Shown: piece after piece, positions 9,014-16,744 of the stretch
How positions within the stretch are numbered: the stretch's first letter is position 1
Layout: each line of letters opens with the position of its first letter
DNA from: G942493375 sp942493375
Lineage (GTDB): Bacteria; Armatimonadota; UBA5829
Assembly (NCBI GenBank): GCA_942493375.1
Contig: OW818698.1
Span: 806,001-870,000 of the forward strand
Direction of reading: 5' to 3'
Length of the DNA stretch: 64,000 nucleotides
Notes under the pieces: generated by a model
Seen by the model: only the letters and a program-made list of their open reading frames with translations
Databases searched by the model: none
Told to the model about the DNA's origin: nothing
Translations under genes and position numbers: made by a program

Positions 9014-12000
9014 TTAAATTAGCAGTCTTATGGTAGCTATGCCTTGCGCACCAACTGGGACGGCGACCGAGTGTTCATCACAATCCAAAGCCTCGCCAGT
9101 GACTTCTTCACCGAGGTTACACAGTCTGGTTCCGGTCAATTTTAGGCCTGGTAAAGAAATCTGCGCTGTCACTGACTTATTACTTGGGTTCCAGAGGCGC
9201 AGGACCAGGCCGTTCCCATCTTCGGCATGCTTCAGTGTAACCATCTGCACTTCGGGTTTATCAATGGAGAGGAAAGTGCCGGTTGGTGGCAGGGGACGCG
9301 TGCCTGGGTGCTCTGTGAAGATTGTTGAGAATGGTGTTACAGACTGCTGACCTAGATCCACTGCCTGATCATCTGAAAGTGGGCCTGCTGCCGTGGTGAT
9401 CGAGTATCTGTATAACAGGCTCCCGCACTGGGTTACTGAGAAGTTAGTGCCGAAGTTATTGGCTGTCAGCAGGGAGTATATAGTTCCACCGCGCAGTTGC
9501 TCTGCAGTCGGACGCGGATGCTCTACATCATCCCGCATCTTTGCAGAATGTGCTGGGGACACTCTACCCGGCCAGAGCTGAGCAAGACTGACAACCGGGG
9601 CTTCCATACTGCTCCAAAGCACAGATAGTTCACCATCTGAGACCGATACCCAGTTCTGTACCGTCAACCTGTCCGCATAAGCACCCGGCATAAGGTCTTC
9701 TGCAGGGTCCATTGCACAGAGCGGTCCTTCATATCTGAACTTGCCGGATGGCAGATTGAATGAGAACGCCAGGTATGTCTCCAACAGCGCAGTGGGATCT
9801 TTCAATAGACAAACGCCAACTTCTATCCGCTTAATATCTGCATAAAGCGTGTAGGTCTGTTCAATATGCGGGCTGCCCTGACCAGAGAGACTGACGCGCA
9901 AGGAAGCCTCCAGCGGACCGTTATAACCCGCACTTACACTGACCAGACTGGAGGTTGTCATTCCACCAAACGGATCCCGGGTAACCAGTGAACCGAATGA
10001 ATGCAGGGAGGTTGGATCAATCAATTCCCGTCCTGTTTCTTTATCCAGCAGACTGGTAACGCTTCCGGTGTTTGGATCAAGCTCCAAGCGGTAGAATTTG
10101 TTCTCCAGAGTATTATCTGTAACCGTCAAAACATCGGGGAACGCTGGTTTATCTTCCCGCGGTCGGAGGTAATAGGTCCGGTAGCCTACTGCCCCTACAT
10201 CCTCTGCATGAAAGACCAGGTCTCGTTTCAGGCCTGCCGGGTCCTCAAATACACCGTAGCGTTTGCCGCCGTCCGCTATCCCCACCCGTTGAGCTGCATA
10301 TGGAACTGGTTCCCGTGAAGACTGGATTATGTTGATCTGGTAGGGAATACTCTTACCGGTCTCTACATCAATCAAATCAAACTTGCCATCAACGAAATCC
10401 TGTTCAGGGTTCACATGCCAGCGGTCCTGTAAAATCACCCCGCGCAGGCTGCCATCCTCTGTAGCTACCATATCACTTCCGCAGTTGTCGAACTCTCTCA
10501 TAGGAGTCTTTACAAGTCCTGAGCGATCGTGGGCTGATGGATTGAATACAACCAGATGCAGCCCGGGATTCTCCAGGCGCACCGAGTCAGCCACCTGTGC
10601 CATTGCTTTGTTTACAACATCGTGTGCGAGTGCAGCACCGCGGTAGGCGTGGACCGCTTTCTCCATTTCTGAGGTAATTGCAGTAGGACCGCTGGATGGG
10701 AAATGATGTCCCCAGGTGTGCTCATCGTGCCACAGGGTTTCCTCATATGCCTGAAAAATCCGTTCGCTCTGGTATTTGTAGTCAGCTACAGTTCCAGCCA
10801 TAGTTGCCAAAGCTTCTGCTGCTGGGAGATCGGTATGCGTGCGGCGGTTGATTCCGGTAGCTGCTGCAGTCGATGTTGCACCGACCGGATAGTCCTGCCC
10901 CGGCACATCTCCACGCACAACCGGCAGTGAATCCGGCAGTTGCGGCAGGAATTCTTCATAGAACCTGGCATTTGTGCTTGAAACCAGATGTGGATAGGCC
11001 CAGCGTTCGTTCCAGTCCTTGATCGTCTTAGCGTATCCATCGATGTAAGGGGAATTGTCCCGCGCACCGCCGATAACCGGCCACCTCAGGATTGAATAGG
11101 GATATTTGCTCTCTGCCAACTCCTGTAAGCGTGGCGCCAGGGCAGGTAGCTGCGTATGGCAGTCACCGCCGCAGCCCTGATTGTTGCTCCAGAAGAGCAC
11201 CCGTTTGCCATTCGGTGCTTCCCACCAGAAAGCTCCCGGAATCTCAGCAGCGCCAAACAATGCAGCTTCATCCCAGAAAGATGGAGCTCCGGGATGTCCC
11301 CAGGAATAGTATAGAGGTAACCCAGGAGAGAATATCTTGACCCCGGCTTCAGTCAACACCTGACTCAGTCCCCAGGTAAAGCCAGGAATATCGTTGTGTT
11401 CAGCAGAAATAAACGGGATTCCGTATTGCTGCTTCAGACGGAATGAATGATAAGTGCTCCGAGCCAAAGTTTCATGCCCGCACAGCTCTGTTACCATATT
11501 TCCAAACAGCGCAGTCATCTCGATATCGCCGCTTCTCAGCAGATCCAGCATCTTAGCTGCACGTTCAGGCTTGGCGTGAGTTAAATAGTGATCCAGTGAC
11601 CACGTCTGCTCAACTACAGCCCTGAACCTTGCATCCTCAGGATAGTCCCGGGTAGCTTCCGCCATATCGATAATGGAGTCCAGCCACCTATCGTGTTCAA
11701 GGATAACGTGTGAAGCAAGGTCTGTATAGCCAATATCATGGTGCGAATTCTGCACAACATGAACAGTCCAACGGCGGGGAGGTATCCAGGAAGTATCTTT
11801 ATGGGCTATGACTTTACCATCAACAACCAATGAAACCTTGATCTCACCTGGAGAGGTCAGTTCAGCAACTTCGACATCCAGGATAGTTTCACCAGAAGGA
11901 ATCTCGACCGGTGTCACAACTTCCTGACCATTTGCAGTAAGATGAAATGCTCCGGAGAGAGACAAACCAGTATTACTGACACTAATCCTGGCTATCTGAT

Positions 12001-12070
12001 GCAGAGAACTACCAGCGTGTTTCAAAAATGGTGTAGGTTGAATGCTTAGGATATCGATTTGCAGTGGCAT
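9014..12070 (-). CDS. GH38-like alpha-mannosidase
   Basis: Zn-dependent retaining alpha-mannosidase family. About the first 95 residues form an extra beta domain; then the GH38 catalytic domain starts (TVHVVQNSHHDIGYTD) with the metal-binding His/Asp pattern at His110-His111-Asp112. The probable nucleophile is Asp227 in AEHNDIPGF. A three-helix middle domain is seen around TAAEALATM to AHDVVNKAM, and the C-terminal beta-sandwich half has typical segments (NKFYRLELDPNTGSVTSLLDKETG). No signal peptide is evident, so it may act in the cytoplasm, unlike most glycosidases here. Length (1018 aa) is normal for the family. Upstream is a block of heptanucleotide repeats. Linkage specificity is unknown. 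Confidence 0.88.
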   Translation of the reverse strand: MPLQIDILSIQPTPFLKHAGSSLHQIARISVSNTGLSLSGAFHLTANGQEVVTPVEIPSGETILDVEVAELTSPGEIKVSLVVDGKVIAHKDTSWIPPRRWTVHVVQNSHHDIGYTDLASHVILEHDRWLDSIIDMAEATRDYPEDARFRAVVEQTWSLDHYLTHAKPERAAKMLDLLRSGDIEMTALFGNMVTELCGHETLARSTYHSFRLKQQYGIPFISAEHNDIPGFTWGLSQVLTEAGVKIFSPGLPLYYSWGHPGAPSFWDEAALFGAAEIPGAFWWEAPNGKRVLFWSNNQGCGGDCHTQLPALAPRLQELAESKYPYSILRWPVIGGARDNSPYIDGYAKTIKDWNERWAYPHLVSSTNARFYEEFLPQLPDSLPVVRGDVPGQDYPVGATSTAAATGINRRTHTDLPAAEALATMAGTVADYKYQSERIFQAYEETLWHDEHTWGHHFPSSGPTAITSEMEKAVHAYRGAALAHDVVNKAMAQVADSVRLENPGLHLVVFNPSAHDRSGLVKTPMREFDNCGSDMVATEDGSLRGVILQDRWHVNPEQDFVDGKFDLIDVETGKSIPYQINIIQSSREPVPYAAQRVGIADGGKRYGVFEDPAGLKRDLVFHAEDVGAVGYRTYYLRPREDKPAFPDVLTVTDNTLENKFYRLELDPNTGSVTSLLDKETGRELIDPTSLHSFGSLVTRDPFGGMTTSSLVSVSAGYNGPLEASLRVSLSGQGSPHIEQTYTLYADIKRIEVGVCLLKDPTALLETYLAFSFNLPSGKFRYEGPLCAMDPAEDLMPGAYADRLTVQNWVSVSDGELSVLWSSMEAPVVSLAQLWPGRVSPAHSAKMRDDVEHPRPTAEQLRGGTIYSLLTANNFGTNFSVTQCGSLLYRYSITTAAGPLSDDQAVDLGQQSVTPFSTIFTEHPGTRPLPPTGTFLSIDKPEVQMVTLKHAEDGNGLVLRLWNPSNKSVTAQISLPGLKLTGTRLCNLGEEVTGEALDCDEHSVAVPVGAQGIATIRLLI

Positions 12071-12089
12071 TGGGAAACCTCACTTTTTT

Positions 12090-12230
12090 AGTTGAAAGTT
12101 GAGAGTGGATAGTTGAAAGTGAAAATCTGTAAATCACATTGTCCACTGAATACGGACAATTGTCAATTGAGGGAGCTCAACTTTTTAGTTGAAAGTTGAA
12201 AGTTGATAGTGGAAAGTGGAAGTTGGTGGT
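12090..12230 (+). repeat. Heptanucleotide repeat block (AGTTGAA / AGTGGAA type), two clusters
   Basis: 12090-12124 and 12187-12230 are made of near-perfect 7-nt units AGTTGAA, AGTTGAG, AGTTGAT, AGTGGAT, AGTGGAA. Between them is a short CAATTGTCAATTG segment, the same motif that closes the window at 63964-63993. The units recur at 13348-13387 and 15599-15812, in both orientations. Confidence 0.8.
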
Positions 12231-12353
12231 TATAATAAGTTATACTCATGTAGAGTTAGTAGTTATATGCCAGCCAATTCCCGTTGCGCCAAGCAGTCAT
12301 AACAATTAAAATATACTCATCTGCAGATTCGACTGGAAGACAGGAATGTCAGT

Positions 12354-13268
12354 ATGCATACAAACTCCAAAGATAGGATTATTCAGCAACTGGTCTCTTT
12401 AGGCGACAGATATGATAATATCCGTGCAATGATCCTGTTTAGTTCGCGTACTGAACCCAGTAATGAATGCGATGTTTTCTCGGACTATGATATAGAGATA
12501 TTTGCAGAGAATCCAGCACGTATGGGTGAAAGCGATGAATGGTTCGAGGAGTTCGGGCCTGTATTAATAGTATATCGAGAAGAACCAAGTGAACGCTACA
12601 AAGGGTACACTCGCTTGGTCATATATGAAGATGGAGTCAAAATCGATTTTGGAATAGCACATCCAGATACACTCAAGAGGTTTGAAGATGCACTACCCCC
12701 ATATTTCGACACTGGTTACGAAGTTCTACTTGATAAAGACGGGGTAACCAACGTACTTCAAAAACCATCTTATAAAGCCTTTATCCCATTGGTTCCAACA
12801 GAAACTGAGTACCTGGCTGCAGTAAACGAGTTCTGGTTCAATTCCACTTATGCATCGAAGTATCTTTGGAGAGATGATGTAATGCCAGCCCAATTCATGC
12901 TGGTGCGTTGGTTAAAAGGCAGCGATCTTCGCAGAATGCTGGAGTGGTACATTGAAATCGACAAGAACTGGAGTTGGAAGCCGGGTCATACCGGAAAAAA
13001 CATGAAGAAGGTTTTGGACTCGGACACATACAGAGAATTGGTTGAGTCCTATGCCGGAGGGGATATCAACGAACTATGGGAATCTCTTTTTCGAACAATA
13101 GCATTGTTTAGAAGAATCGCAATTATTGTAGCTAAAAACTTGGGTTATACATATCCACATAAACTTGATGAAAGGCTCATGAATTATCATCACGCTATTA
13201 GGAATCTTGATAGGCATGCAAACTCTCGTGAAGAATTGAGCAATTTATTAATGCAAGAATATAGATAA
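12354..13268 (+). CDS. Aminoglycoside 6-adenylyltransferase-like protein (ANT(6)/AadK family)
   Basis: Nucleotidyltransferase-fold protein of the family that transfers AMP to streptomycin. N-terminal nucleotidyltransferase core: LFSSRTEPS (family motif usually GSR, here SSR), the metal-binding DYDIEIF at about residues 44-50, and VKIDFGI around residue 100 as the third acidic site. The helical C-terminal half (FWFNSTYASKYLWRDD, MLEWYIEIDKNWSWKPGHTGK) matches the ANT(6) type closely. Length 304 aa is slightly above the usual 285-290. ATG start with AGGA about 10 nt upstream. It is the only plus-strand gene between 9 and 20.9 kb and has heptad repeats on both sides, which could mean it was inserted. 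Whether it confers resistance or serves another role is not decidable from sequence. Confidence 0.85.
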   Translation: MHTNSKDRIIQQLVSLGDRYDNIRAMILFSSRTEPSNECDVFSDYDIEIFAENPARMGESDEWFEEFGPVLIVYREEPSERYKGYTRLVIYEDGVKIDFGIAHPDTLKRFEDALPPYFDTGYEVLLDKDGVTNVLQKPSYKAFIPLVPTETEYLAAVNEFWFNSTYASKYLWRDDVMPAQFMLVRWLKGSDLRRMLEWYIEIDKNWSWKPGHTGKNMKKVLDSDTYRELVESYAGGDINELWESLFRTIALFRRIAIIVAKNLGYTYPHKLDERLMNYHHAIRNLDRHANSREELSNLLMQEYR

Positions 13269-13347
13269 TCCTGACAATATAAATTTAAGCGAATGTTTCT
13301 GCAGTTGATGTATCGGATTGCCCGCAGCTAAAAAATCAGCAGCTGTA

Positions 13348-13387
13348 AACTCTCCACTCCCCACTTTCCACTTTCAACTTTCAACTA
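13348..13387 (-). repeat. Heptanucleotide repeat block
   Basis: Series of ACTCTCC, ACTCCCC, ACTTTCC, ACTTTCA, ACTTTCA units, i.e. the inverse orientation of the block at 12090-12230. It runs into the last codons of the small FeoB partner gene. Confidence 0.75.
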
Positions 13388-13525
13388 TTCACCGTGCGGT
13401 TTGTTTTTGCAGCCGTCGCAGCAGCCGCCGCAGGTATCCTTTTTTGTGGTCAGCTTTCTGATCAAGTATATTGCGGCTGCGATAACTATCAGTCCGACTA
13501 TTATTCCTTGCACTATTGCGCTCAT
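13385..13525 (-). CDS. FeoB-associated Cys-rich membrane protein, 46 aa
   Basis: Begins MSAIVQGIIVGLIVIAAA: a single N-terminal membrane helix followed by a basic stretch and a Cys cluster DTCGGCCDGCKNKPHGE (four Cys). This matches the small Cys-rich proteins commonly encoded directly after feoB, thought to assist Fe(II) uptake or its regulation. Its ATG overlaps the feoB TGA (ATGA, shared at 13522-13525), so translation is probably coupled. A longer frame reading upstream into feoB exists, but the ATGA start is clearly preferable. Confidence 0.85.
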   Translation of the reverse strand: MSAIVQGIIVGLIVIAAAIYLIRKLTTKKDTCGGCCDGCKNKPHGE

Positions 13526-15585
13526 CCCAGTCCCAGCAACTTTCCGACCTGGTAGGTCAAGAATCCCAGTATGTAGGCAACAGCCAGGCTGTATCCGGCT
13601 GAGAACAGGGTCCATTTCCATGAGCCGGTCTCTCTGCGGATTGCGGCTATTGTTGCTACACAGGGCAGGTATATCAGACTCACTACCATGAATGTATAGG
13701 CAGTGAGAGGAGTGAACATTCCGGCTACTGCTGTGCCTATCGATTGATCGGAATGCGTAGTAGCCCCTGCTCCGCCTAATACCCCAAGTGTGCTGACAAC
13801 AACTTCTTTGGAAGCTGCTCCGAAGATCAGAGCTACTGCTCCTTTCCAGTCAAAACCCAGAGGCTGGACAATAGGCTGCAGGAACTTTCCTATTATCCCA
13901 ACAAGACTATGTTCACTCCCAAATTCAATTCCAAAGGGCAGTGAACTCAAGGCCCACACAACTATTGCAGATGCCAGGATTACTGTTCCTGCTCTGGATA
14001 AAAACTGGCTGACTTTGTCCCAAACGTGCAGTATCGTGCCTTTCAGGGTTGGGAATCTGTAAGGAGGGAGTTCCATTACAAAAGGGGAAGCTGCCTTTTT
14101 GAACAGGAACCGGCGGAATAACTTGCCTGAGACTACAGCGAGCAATATTCCAAGTATGTAGATACTGAAAATAACAAGGGCACCCTGCTCTTTGAAGAAC
14201 ACACTGGCCAGCAGCATATATATAGGTAAACGGGCTGTGCAGGACATGAAAGGATTGATCAGGATGGTTACCAGCCTGTCCTCCCGGGTATCGAGTGTCC
14301 TGGTAGCCATTATCGCCGGCACATTGCATCCAAATCCCATAAGCAGCGGTATAAATGACTTCCCGTGCAGGCCAAGCGTATGCATCGCCCGGTCCATCAG
14401 GAATGCTGCTCTGGCCATATATCCGGAGTCTTCAAGAAACGATATCACTGCAAACATAACTATGATATTTGGGAGGAAGACCAATACTCCGCCGACACCC
14501 GGTATTGCTCCGTTGGTTATCAGGGAAGAGAGAGGTCCAGCTGGCAGCACACTGGTCGTCCAGCGTGAGAACAATGTTATCCAGTGGTCAATAACTCCAA
14601 CCAACTGCCCCCCTACCCCAAATGTCAGCTTAAATGTCAGCCACATCATCAGCAGGAATATCGGCAGCCCGACCCATTTGTGCAGCAATACATTGTCTAT
14701 AGCTTCAGTCATTTGGAACCGGTTTTTAGGTTCACGCTTCGTAATGACTTCCCGCATCAGTCCGCCGATGAACCCGTATCGTCCATCAGCAATTACCATC
14801 TCAAGGTCATCTCTGAACTGCTCTTCCAGATGTTTTCGGGTGGCATCGATATGAGCTTCAGCGGTTTCAGAGTTCTCCAGGCCTGATAGCAGTCTTTTGA
14901 GGATGTCCTTATCACCTTCAAGGGATTTCAATATCAACCAGCGGGGCGGTATAGTGCCTCCCGGAGTAAATATGAGTTTCTCTTCCAGTCGGGATATCTC
15001 TATTTCAAGCTCAATATCGAGCCTGGCAGATCGTGGAGGATCGCAGGCCAGACAAACAGTAGCTTCTGCAGCAGCTTCAAGCAAAGCATCTATACCCTCT
15101 TCACGGCTTGCAACTGTTTTAACGGCCCGAACACCAAGCATCTCTGAAAACTTGGGAAGGTCGATTCCAATACCCAACTGCTCAGCCATATCGACCATAT
15201 TCAGTGCAACAACCACAGGGATACCGAGTTCCAGGAGCTGTGTAGTCAAGTATAGGTTCCGTTCAAGGTTACCGGCGTCAACGACATCTATTATTACATC
15301 GACATGATTGTCGATCAGGAAATCCCGTGCGATTCTTTCCTCTTCTGAATAGGTTGAGAGGCTGTAGATACCCGGAAGGTCGATCAAACGATATGTCTGT
15401 GTGAATGCGACACCATCGGGGCCTGTGGATTCACGGGTGACAAACCCTTCCTTGTGTTCCACAGTAACCCCTGCCCAATTGCCGACATGCTGCCGGCTGC
15501 CGGTAAGAGCATTAAAGAGCGACGTCTTCCCACTGTTAGGATTCCCCGCCAGCGCTATAACGATTTCGGAATGAGTATCTGCCAT
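13522..15585 (-). CDS. feoB: Ferrous iron transporter FeoB
   Basis: GTP-binding Fe(II) permease of the cytoplasmic membrane. G domain at the N-terminus: G1 GNPNSGKT (residues 14-21), G2 region (VTVEHKEG), G3 DLPGIYSL, G4 NMVD. A helical spacer follows (to about 280), then two Gate repeats with about eight membrane helices (e.g. GFGCNVPAIMATRTL and a later GAASKEVVVSTLGVL). Length 687 aa is normal for a FeoB without C-terminal additions. ATG start with AAAAAGG 5 nt upstream. It overlaps the Cys-rich partner by 4 nt. The FeoA function seems to be supplied by the C-terminal domain of the DtxR-FeoA fusion encoded 229 nt upstream on the same strand. Confidence 0.97.
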   Translation of the reverse strand: MADTHSEIVIALAGNPNSGKTSLFNALTGSRQHVGNWAGVTVEHKEGFVTRESTGPDGVAFTQTYRLIDLPGIYSLSTYSEEERIARDFLIDNHVDVIIDVVDAGNLERNLYLTTQLLELGIPVVVALNMVDMAEQLGIGIDLPKFSEMLGVRAVKTVASREEGIDALLEAAAEATVCLACDPPRSARLDIELEIEISRLEEKLIFTPGGTIPPRWLILKSLEGDKDILKRLLSGLENSETAEAHIDATRKHLEEQFRDDLEMVIADGRYGFIGGLMREVITKREPKNRFQMTEAIDNVLLHKWVGLPIFLLMMWLTFKLTFGVGGQLVGVIDHWITLFSRWTTSVLPAGPLSSLITNGAIPGVGGVLVFLPNIIVMFAVISFLEDSGYMARAAFLMDRAMHTLGLHGKSFIPLLMGFGCNVPAIMATRTLDTREDRLVTILINPFMSCTARLPIYMLLASVFFKEQGALVIFSIYILGILLAVVSGKLFRRFLFKKAASPFVMELPPYRFPTLKGTILHVWDKVSQFLSRAGTVILASAIVVWALSSLPFGIEFGSEHSLVGIIGKFLQPIVQPLGFDWKGAVALIFGAASKEVVVSTLGVLGGAGATTHSDQSIGTAVAGMFTPLTAYTFMVVSLIYLPCVATIAAIRRETGSWKWTLFSAGYSLAVAYILGFLTYQVGKLLGLG

Positions 15586-15598
15586 ATTAACCTTTTTT

Positions 15599-15812
15599 TA
15601 GTGGAGAGATGATAGTTGTTAGTTGATAGTGGAAAGTGGAAAGTGGAAAGTGAAAAGACCTAAACCATTCACTTTCAACTTTTAACTCTCCACTATCAAC
15701 TAAACTCGCCACTCTCAACACTCAACAATCAACCAAATCCTTCACTTTCCACTATCAACTATCCACTTTCAACTAGACTCTTCACTTTCCACTTTCAACT
15801 ATCAACTAAAAA
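15599..15812. repeat. Large heptanucleotide repeat block with inverted halves
   Basis: Fills the gap between the DtxR-FeoA gene and feoB. About 15599-15656 carries AGTTGAT/AGTGGAA units; about 15668-15812 carries the complementary TTCAACT/TTCCACT/ATCAACT units. The halves can pair, so a transcript crossing this gap on either strand could fold into a long imperfect hairpin. No gene is seen here. Confidence 0.8.
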
Positions 15813-15813
15813 A

Positions 15814-16518
15814 CTATTCCAGGATGCGGACGTTTATCAACGCGGCTTCGCTCTTTCGCAGGGAAAGCAGGTATCCGCGCACTTTTACTTCAACTGGATC
15901 ACCTAATGGCGCAATGCGCAGGACTTCAAAGTCTGCACCCGGCCCCAGGCCCATCTCCATCAGCCTTTTTCTATAAACTCCCCTGCCTGCCAGAGACAGA
16001 ATTGTCCCGCAACGTCCAGGGCAGAGTTGATCGAGGGTGGTTTCGGTATCGGGGACAAACTCACAGGTTGGCAAGTCTTCATCAATAGAATCGATGAGGG
16101 TATCATCTATCTCACAAGCAGTATCGCCGTTGCCCCTGAAATCCCGAACAAATGCAACCAAACGTTCCAGGGTATCTTCACGAATAGCATGCTCCAGACC
16201 GCATGCCTCAGTTTCAGCATCAGCCGGGTCAATACGCAGGACATCTACCAGGAACTGTTTAACTGCTGCATGCCTGTCGGCTATCCCACGGGCTTTGCGG
16301 GTGCCTTCCGGAGTAAGGGCGATGGATTCATATGGTTTGTGCTCTACAAGTCCCTTGGAAGCCAGTGACCTAACGGCTCCGTTGACCGAGGGCATAGTCA
16401 CCTGCATGTTCTTTGCAATATCCTTAACCCTGGCTGGAACACCCTGCTCCGAGAGATTAAAGATAGCCTCCAGGTAATCTTCCAAAGATCGAGATAATTT
16501 CGAGTCTCGATGAAACAC
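15814..16518 (-). CDS. DtxR/MntR-family iron-dependent regulator with C-terminal FeoA (SH3-like) domain
   Basis: Predicted metal-responsive repressor. Residues about 8-70 are the winged helix (SLEDYLEAIFNLSEQG, VKDIAKNMQVTMPSVNGAV), 70-140 the dimerisation/metal-binding domain with the family's GLEHAI and a Cys-bearing segment (TEACGLEH), and about 160-234 a FeoA-type domain (LAGRGVYRKRLMEMGLGPG, AALINVRI). GTG start supported by GAGGTGAG about 5 nt upstream. DtxR proteins often carry an SH3-like C-terminal domain; here it closely resembles full FeoA, and no separate feoA is present near feoB. The promoter carries DtxR-box-like palindromes (16543-16572), which suggests autoregulation. Confidence 0.9.
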   Translation of the reverse strand: MFHRDSKLSRSLEDYLEAIFNLSEQGVPARVKDIAKNMQVTMPSVNGAVRSLASKGLVEHKPYESIALTPEGTRKARGIADRHAAVKQFLVDVLRIDPADAETEACGLEHAIREDTLERLVAFVRDFRGNGDTACEIDDTLIDSIDEDLPTCEFVPDTETTLDQLCPGRCGTILSLAGRGVYRKRLMEMGLGPGADFEVLRIAPLGDPVEVKVRGYLLSLRKSEAALINVRILE

Positions 16519-16542
16519 AATCTCACCTCATCCTGCAATTTG

Positions 16543-16572
16543 TTAGTTTAAACTAAGTTAGTGTTACCTAAC
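16543..16572. promoter_or_regulatory. Probable DtxR-type operator upstream of the DtxR-FeoA gene
   Basis: TTAGTTTAAACTAA (16543-16556) is a perfect 14-bp palindrome, followed at once by TTAGTGTTACCTAA (16558-16571), an imperfect palindrome with TTAG/CTAA ends. Both resemble the DtxR/IdeR box (TTAGGTTAGCCTAACCTAA). They end 25 nt upstream of the GTG start, a position suited to repression. Confidence 0.65.
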
Positions 16573-16638
16573 TATATCATGGGCAGGATATAGTGTCAAG
16601 AAGAATATTGGAAAAGGCGACTGCATCAGGGATTATAA

Positions 16639-16671
16639 TCCGCAGATTTCGCAGATTTTCGCAGATTTTTC
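16639..16671 (+). repeat. Short tandem repeat CGCAGATTT(T)
   Basis: Three consecutive 9-11 nt units CGCAGATTTC, GCAGATTTTC, GCAGATTTTT in the 226-nt gap between the TPR gene and the DtxR-FeoA promoter. It belongs with the other non-coding repeats in this window. Confidence 0.6.
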
Positions 16672-16744
16672 AGGGAAGGGAACCCAGGAAAGCTGCAGAT
16701 GATATACGCCAAGTTGATGGAAATGTAGTGCCAATGCTGAGTTA

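Noticed and set aside
14192..14854. 220-aa plus-strand open frame
   Set aside because: Antisense to feoB, whose G and Gate motifs are unmistakable.
12090..15812. Heptad repeats as a CRISPR array
   Set aside because: Units are 7 nt and contiguous with no unique spacers; no cas genes in the window.
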